Shown piece after piece: positions 22,029 through 24,210 of a stretch of 24,210 bases of DNA. The DNA is from JAPHTQ01 sp051747405. Its GTDB lineage: Bacteria > Pseudomonadota > Gammaproteobacteria > Thiohalomonadales > Thiohalomonadaceae. A model generated the notes under the pieces. It made no database searches, was not told the origin of the DNA, and was given only the letters and a program-made list of their open reading frames with translations. Position numbers and translations under genes: made by a program. Location: assembly GCA_051747405.1 (NCBI GenBank), contig JBNJGC010000016.1, positions 1 through 24,210 on the forward strand, given 5' to 3'. Numbering within the stretch: position 1 is the first letter of the stretch; each line of letters starts with the position of its first letter.

Positions 22029-23630
22029 GTGGCCGATTTTCAGACACCAGAATTCCGGGAATACCCTGCTGTTCCCAACGCACTCGTACCGGATGCTACC
22101 GCACATCTGAGCCCGTTTATCGCCAAGCCCAACCACCAGGAGCAACTGGGGTTCCCCGGCGAGTTGGTCGATAACTGGGAGGAGAAGGCGGTCGAGAAGA
22201 TGGGCGACCTGCTGAACAAGTACCGCGGTCTGCGCGTCTACCTGGACAGCTGCGTCAAGTGCGGCTCCTGTACCGACAAGTGCCACTACTTCCAGGGCAC
22301 CAGCGACCCGAAAAACATGCCCGTAGCACGTCAGGACCTGTTGCGCAGTGTCTACCGCCGCTACTTCACCTTCGCCGGCAAGTACTTCCCCGGCCTGGTG
22401 GGTGCGCGCGACATGACTCGCGAGGTGCTGGACGAGTGGTACAGCTACTTCCACCAGTGTTCACAGTGCCGTCGCTGCTCCGTCTTCTGCCCCTACGGCA
22501 TCGACACCGCCGAGATCTCCATGGCGGCCCGTGAGATCATGGACGCCGTCGGACACGGTCAGAAGTACTGCAACGAGATCCTGGGCAAGGTGCAGACCGT
22601 GGGTAACAACCTCGGCCTGCCCGGCCCGGCACTGGCTGCGACGCTTGAAGAGTTCGAAGAGGAGATCGAGGAAGACACCGGCCTACCGGTGAAGATCCCG
22701 CTGGACGTCAAGGGTGCAGATGTACTGCTGATCACCCCCTCCGCCGACTTCTTCGCCGAGCCGCACATCGATGGTCTGATGGGTTACGCCAAGGTGTTCC
22801 ACGAGGCCGGCGTTAGCTGGACCCTCAGCTCGCACGCTGCCGAGGCGGCCAACTTCTCCATGTTCATCGGCTCCTACAGCAACATGAAGAAGGTCGCCGA
22901 GCGTATTCGTGACGCCGCCCTTGAACTGGGCGTCAAGCGCATCATCGTCGGTGAGTGCGGCCACGCCTGGCGTGTCGCCTACTCCTTCTGGAACACCCTC
23001 ACCGGTGTTGGCGCCGGCGCCGACCCGAGTGACGAGTACGCTCTGAAACTGCAAAAGCAGCTCGACCCGAGTGTACCGCAGCCGATGCATATCTGTGAGT
23101 TCACCTACGGACTCATTCAGGACGGCAAACTGCGCTTCAACAAGGAGGAGAACGACCACCGCACCGTTACCTTCCACGACTCCTGCAACGTTGCCCGCGC
23201 CAGCCGCATGGGTGACTGGGCAGGAGGACAGTTCGATATTCCGCGTGAGGTGATCAAGGCGTGCTGCAACAACTACGTCGACATGGACCCGGCAACCATT
23301 AAGGAGTCCACCTACTGCTGTGGTGGCGGCGGCGGTCTACTGACCGACGACCTGATGGAGATCCGCGTCAAGGGCGCCCTGCCCCGCATGGAGGCGCTCA
23401 AAGACGTTGCCGAAAACCGCGGCGTCAACACGCTCGCTGCGATCTGTGCCATCTGTAAGGCGCAGTTCGCCAAGGTTCTCCCCTACTACAACTTCCCGAT
23501 GCACATGCTGGTCAGCACGCATCAGTTGGTCGGTGAGGCCCTGGTGATGACCGGTTCGGAACAGGAGAAGGAGTTGCTGGGCGAAGAGGCTGAAGAGTCC
23601 TCCGAGGCCACAACTGCAGAGCAGGACTAA
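22029..23630 (+). CDS. dsrK: DsrK, HdrD-like iron-sulfur subunit of DsrMKJOP
   Basis: A 533-residue protein starting at GTG 22029, seven or eight bases after GAGGA (22017-22021). Two [4Fe-4S] motifs are clear: C75, C78, C81, C85 (SCVKCGSCTDKC) and C144, C147, C150, C154 (QCSQCRRCSVFC). The C-terminal half has the CCG domain found in HdrB/HdrD heterodisulfide reductases: HDSCNVARASRMG with C386, then YCCGGGGGLLTDD with C430-C431 and a later CAICKAQF. It is thought to act on the DsrC trisulfide or disulfide at the cytoplasmic face together with DsrM. The C-terminus is acidic (EEAEESSEATTAEQD). Confidence 0.97.
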   Translation: MADFQTPEFREYPAVPNALVPDATAHLSPFIAKPNHQEQLGFPGELVDNWEEKAVEKMGDLLNKYRGLRVYLDSCVKCGSCTDKCHYFQGTSDPKNMPVARQDLLRSVYRRYFTFAGKYFPGLVGARDMTREVLDEWYSYFHQCSQCRRCSVFCPYGIDTAEISMAAREIMDAVGHGQKYCNEILGKVQTVGNNLGLPGPALAATLEEFEEEIEEDTGLPVKIPLDVKGADVLLITPSADFFAEPHIDGLMGYAKVFHEAGVSWTLSSHAAEAANFSMFIGSYSNMKKVAERIRDAALELGVKRIIVGECGHAWRVAYSFWNTLTGVGAGADPSDEYALKLQKQLDPSVPQPMHICEFTYGLIQDGKLRFNKEENDHRTVTFHDSCNVARASRMGDWAGGQFDIPREVIKACCNNYVDMDPATIKESTYCCGGGGGLLTDDLMEIRVKGALPRMEALKDVAENRGVNTLAAICAICKAQFAKVLPYYNFPMHMLVSTHQLVGEALVMTGSEQEKELLGEEAEESSEATTAEQD

Positions 23631-23712
23631 TCAACGAACAAATCAGGTTGGCGGCTTCAAGCAGTGCCCCGGCCATCAACGCTAAAGATTACTGGCATAG
23701 GAGACTGATAAA

Positions 23713-24210
23713 ATGGCAACTTCTAGCGACGACATGAAAACACATACATTCCGAAAGTACGAGGACGGCGATAGCACATGGAGCAATTGGTCCGAAGACA
23801 TCTTCCAGGCCGGCTGGTCCCATAAGTGCCCCACCTATGTACACCGTACTCCTCCCTGCCAGGGTAGCTGCCCCTCCGGTCACGACATCCGTGGCTGGCT
23901 GGACATCGTCCGCGGTATGGAGAAGCCCACCGGTGACATGAGCATGCAGGAGTACGCCTTCCGCCGTGCCACCGACTCCAACCCCTTCCCCTCGGTAATG
24001 GGGCGTGTCTGCCCGGCGCCCTGTGAGGACGGTTGTAACCGCAACATGGTCGAAGACCACGTCGGCATCAACTCCGTCGAGCAGTACATCGGCGATACTG
24101 CACTGGCCAATAACTACACCTACGAAGCAGGTGCCGACACCGGCAAGAAGGTTGCCATCATCGGTGGTGGCCCCGGCGGTATGGCCGCTGCCTACCAGCT
24201 GCGTCGCATG
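23713..24210 (+). CDS. dsrL: DsrL, iron-sulfur flavoprotein oxidoreductase, N-terminal part
   Basis: 166 residues up to the window edge, in frame with no stop. The start MATSSDDMKTHTFRKYEDGD follows AGGAG (23699-23703). The N-terminal ferredoxin-like region has C39, C49, C53 (HKCPTYVHRTPPCQGSCPSG) and C100, C104, C108 (VCPAPCEDGCNR), and the FAD-binding dinucleotide fold begins at VAIIGGGPGGMAAAY (147-161). DsrL is the NAD(P)H:acceptor oxidoreductase subunit associated with DsrAB in sulfur oxidisers and is a strong marker for the oxidative pathway. DsrJOPNRS are expected further downstream. It starts 82 bases after dsrK. Confidence 0.96.
   Translation, partial: MATSSDDMKTHTFRKYEDGDSTWSNWSEDIFQAGWSHKCPTYVHRTPPCQGSCPSGHDIRGWLDIVRGMEKPTGDMSMQEYAFRRATDSNPFPSVMGRVCPAPCEDGCNRNMVEDHVGINSVEQYIGDTALANNYTYEAGADTGKKVAIIGGGPGGMAAAYQLRRM

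Overview
The window looks like a piece of a draft genome from a sulfur-oxidising gammaproteobacterium, free-living or symbiotic. The main evidence is the right-hand end: dsrA-dsrB-dsrE-dsrF-dsrH-dsrC-dsrM-dsrK-dsrL, in the gene order known from Allochromatium vinosum. The dsrEFH sulfurtransferase genes and dsrL mark the oxidative (reverse) type of dissimilatory sulfite reductase pathway, not the sulfate-reducing type. The GC-rich coding sequence and housekeeping genes (tmk, holB, pilZ, tatD) fit Gammaproteobacteria. I cannot name a genus from this sequence alone. Two runs of exactly 100 N (5015-5114 and 6338-6437) show that this is a scaffold of short contigs.

Layout. 1-194 (-): N-terminus of a cation P-type ATPase running off the left edge. 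349-6327 (+): a tightly packed MoxR/Bat-type operon: MoxR AAA+ ATPase, DUF58 protein, small DUF4381-like membrane protein, two VWA membrane proteins (the second fused to TPRs and broken by gap 1) and a BatD-like protein. Gap 2 follows; its two sides carry the same 99 bases, so it is probably an assembly artefact. 6527-6972 has no gene but holds dispersed repeats and a palindrome. 6973-9331 (+): a class V aminotransferase-fold PLP enzyme, then a two-CNBD plus rhodanese protein that ends in a good terminator. 9433-12311 (-): tmk-holB-pilZ-tatD, with an intrinsic terminator between pilZ and tatD. 12602-13216 (-) and 13341-14405 (+): two divergent conserved-looking genes of unknown function.

14593-16601 (-) is the most intriguing part. 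It is a four-gene unit transcribed away from dsrA: a 58-aa protein, a 237-aa protein of unknown function, a Cas6/Cmx6-like protein with a C-terminal glycine-rich loop, and a DsrC paralogue without any cysteine (RspA type), closed by a strong terminator. No CRISPR array or other cas gene is visible. A 161-bp MITE-like element with 23-bp perfect terminal inverted repeats (16629-16789) and a gene-free, AT-richer stretch with two dyads separate this unit from dsrA.

17283-24210 (+) is the dsr operon, with hairpins after dsrA and after dsrC. DsrAB would oxidise sulfur delivered by DsrEFH through DsrC to sulfite. DsrMK (with DsrJOP, expected downstream) would pass electrons from DsrC to or from the quinone pool, and DsrL is the iron-sulfur flavoprotein partner of DsrAB. 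dsrL is cut by the right edge of the window.
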